6,009 nucleotides of DNA from contig CAYZDV010000118.1 in the NCBI GenBank assembly GCA_964477275.1, forward strand, positions 1-6,009, written 5' to 3'. Position 1 is the stretch's first letter. Every line of letters begins with the position of its first letter. The notes below the pieces were generated by a model that searched no databases, was not told the origin of the DNA, and saw nothing but the letters and a program-made list of their open reading frames with translations. The position numbers were made by a program, and so were the translations under genes. Positions 5,636 through 6,009 of this stretch are shown piece after piece. Source of the DNA: CAYZDV01 sp964477275. Lineage in GTDB: Bacteria; Acidobacteriota; Aminicenantia; Aminicenantales; Aminicenantaceae.

Positions 5636-5753
5636 GGATAAGAAGAATTTGGTTTTCGGCTGTGGCGGCCAAGTGAGCCTTTTTGTGTCGATTTACCCCT
5701 CCAACCATCGTAGGGAAGTATAAATCTCGGCTCGAAGAGATGTCAAGTGAAGC
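5636..5753 (-). repeat. Promoter-bearing dispersed repeat, copy 2
   Basis: This is the counterpart of 3449-3565, matching from GCTT/GCTC through ACTTGACATC to TTCTTATCC. It has kept its promoter and a strong GGAGGGG site, but has no start codon at the position used by the M81 gene. It lies 17 bp past the stop of the DUF6922-like gene and points back at it. With 5819-5851 and the transposase fragment it accounts for the stretch 5619-6009, in which I see no complete gene. Confidence 0.75.
5717..5746 (-). promoter_or_regulatory. Sigma70-type promoter facing the back of the toxin operon
   Basis: Minus strand: perfect -35 TTGACA (5746-5741), 18-nt spacer, -10 TATACT (5722-5717, 5 of 6). No minus-strand gene lies downstream within the window. 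A transcript starting near 5710 would run antisense to the DUF6922-like gene and then the nucleotidyltransferase gene unless it stops early. Confidence 0.65.
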
Positions 5754-5818
5754 TGGGAATGGCTCATGGCGGGCCAAAAAGCCACAAAAGCCGCAGAGAC
5801 GCTCAAAAAACGCCAGAG

Positions 5819-5851
5819 ATCATCCGGACCTCTCCTTCCTGGCAAAAAAGG
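5819..5851. repeat. 33-bp dispersed repeat, copy 2
   Basis: It matches 854-886 at 29 of 33 positions. Its right end touches the stop codon (5852-5854) of the transposase fragment, so the repeat lies exactly at the break in that gene. Confidence 0.8.
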
Positions 5852-6009
5852 TCAACTGTGGACCGAAAAGCCCGAGTGGCGCCAGCCTGCGATCTTCTCC
5901 ACCAGGGCCTCAGAGATGAGCTCTTTCCCAAGGAGAAGAGCGAAGACTTCGCGAGAGAAGAACTCGGCCAGCGCAGCCGAAAAGGGAATTCTTATTCCCG
6001 GTAGCAACA
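5852..6009 (-). pseudogene. IS91-type transposase fragment, cut by window edge and truncated at its 3' end
   Basis: Read on the minus strand from the window end, an open frame of about 52 codons ends at TGA 5854-5852. It includes IRIPFSAALAEFFSREVFALLLGK, then LISEALVEKIAGWRHSGFSVHS. The sequence R-I-P-F, a helix with F-x-R-E-V-F, a short loop with the pattern x-K-x-L-I-S-E, and WRHSGFSVH are hallmarks of IS91-family (HUH, rolling-circle) transposases, just before the region that normally continues with the catalytic tyrosine part. Here the frame stops right after SVHS, where the 33-bp repeat begins, so the C-terminal catalytic part is lost. The 5' part lies outside the window. It is a dead copy. 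Confidence 0.75.

Noticed and set aside
5544..6004. Frames of 77 to 85 codons on both strands past 5618
   Set aside because: They run across the promoter repeat, the short repeat and the antisense of the transposase fragment in unrelated phases, and none resembles a protein.

Overview
The window looks like a gene-poor, decaying stretch of a bacterial chromosome of moderate GC. Gene content (an Npt-type nucleotide transporter, an M81/MlrC-type lipoprotein, VapC and AbiEii-type toxins) and codon use would suit an uncultivated anaerobe of the Acidobacteriota/Aminicenantes kind. That placement is inference from general resemblance; no marker gene is present.

Layout. 1-698 (minus): N-terminal half of an Npt1/Npt2-type nucleotide transporter. 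832-1176 (plus): 5'-truncated OsmC-family gene followed by a clear intrinsic terminator. 1295-1696 (minus): intact PIN-domain toxin (VapC), overlapping by ATGA the end of a broken antitoxin-like frame (1693-1926). 1927-3501 (minus): complete M81-family lipoprotein, followed in the same direction by the antitoxin remnant and vapC. 3511-3846: no gene; a promoter-bearing repeat and a hairpin-rich MITE-like element. 3847-4605 (minus): 5'-truncated radical SAM gene. 4690-5618 (plus): two-gene toxin/antitoxin-like unit (AbiEii-type nucleotidyltransferase, then a small DUF6922-like protein) with a GTGA overlap. 5619-6009: a second copy of the promoter repeat, a short dispersed repeat, and the end of an IS91-type transposase broken off next to that repeat.

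The main discovery is a family of related promoter-bearing repeats on the minus strand. Two long copies (3449-3565 and 5636-5753) align over about 118 bp. Each carries a perfect TTGACA box and an 18-bp spacer before a near-consensus -10. A third promoter (811-841) has the same TTGACATC core and lies beside a 33-bp motif (854-886) that recurs next to the second long copy (5819-5851, 29/33 identical). One copy appears to drive the M81 gene and encodes its first residues; another appears to drive the transporter; the third faces the back of the toxin operon and may give antisense RNA. Three of the four broken genes end at or beside members of this family or another short repeat, so the repeats may be recombination points as well as portable promoters.
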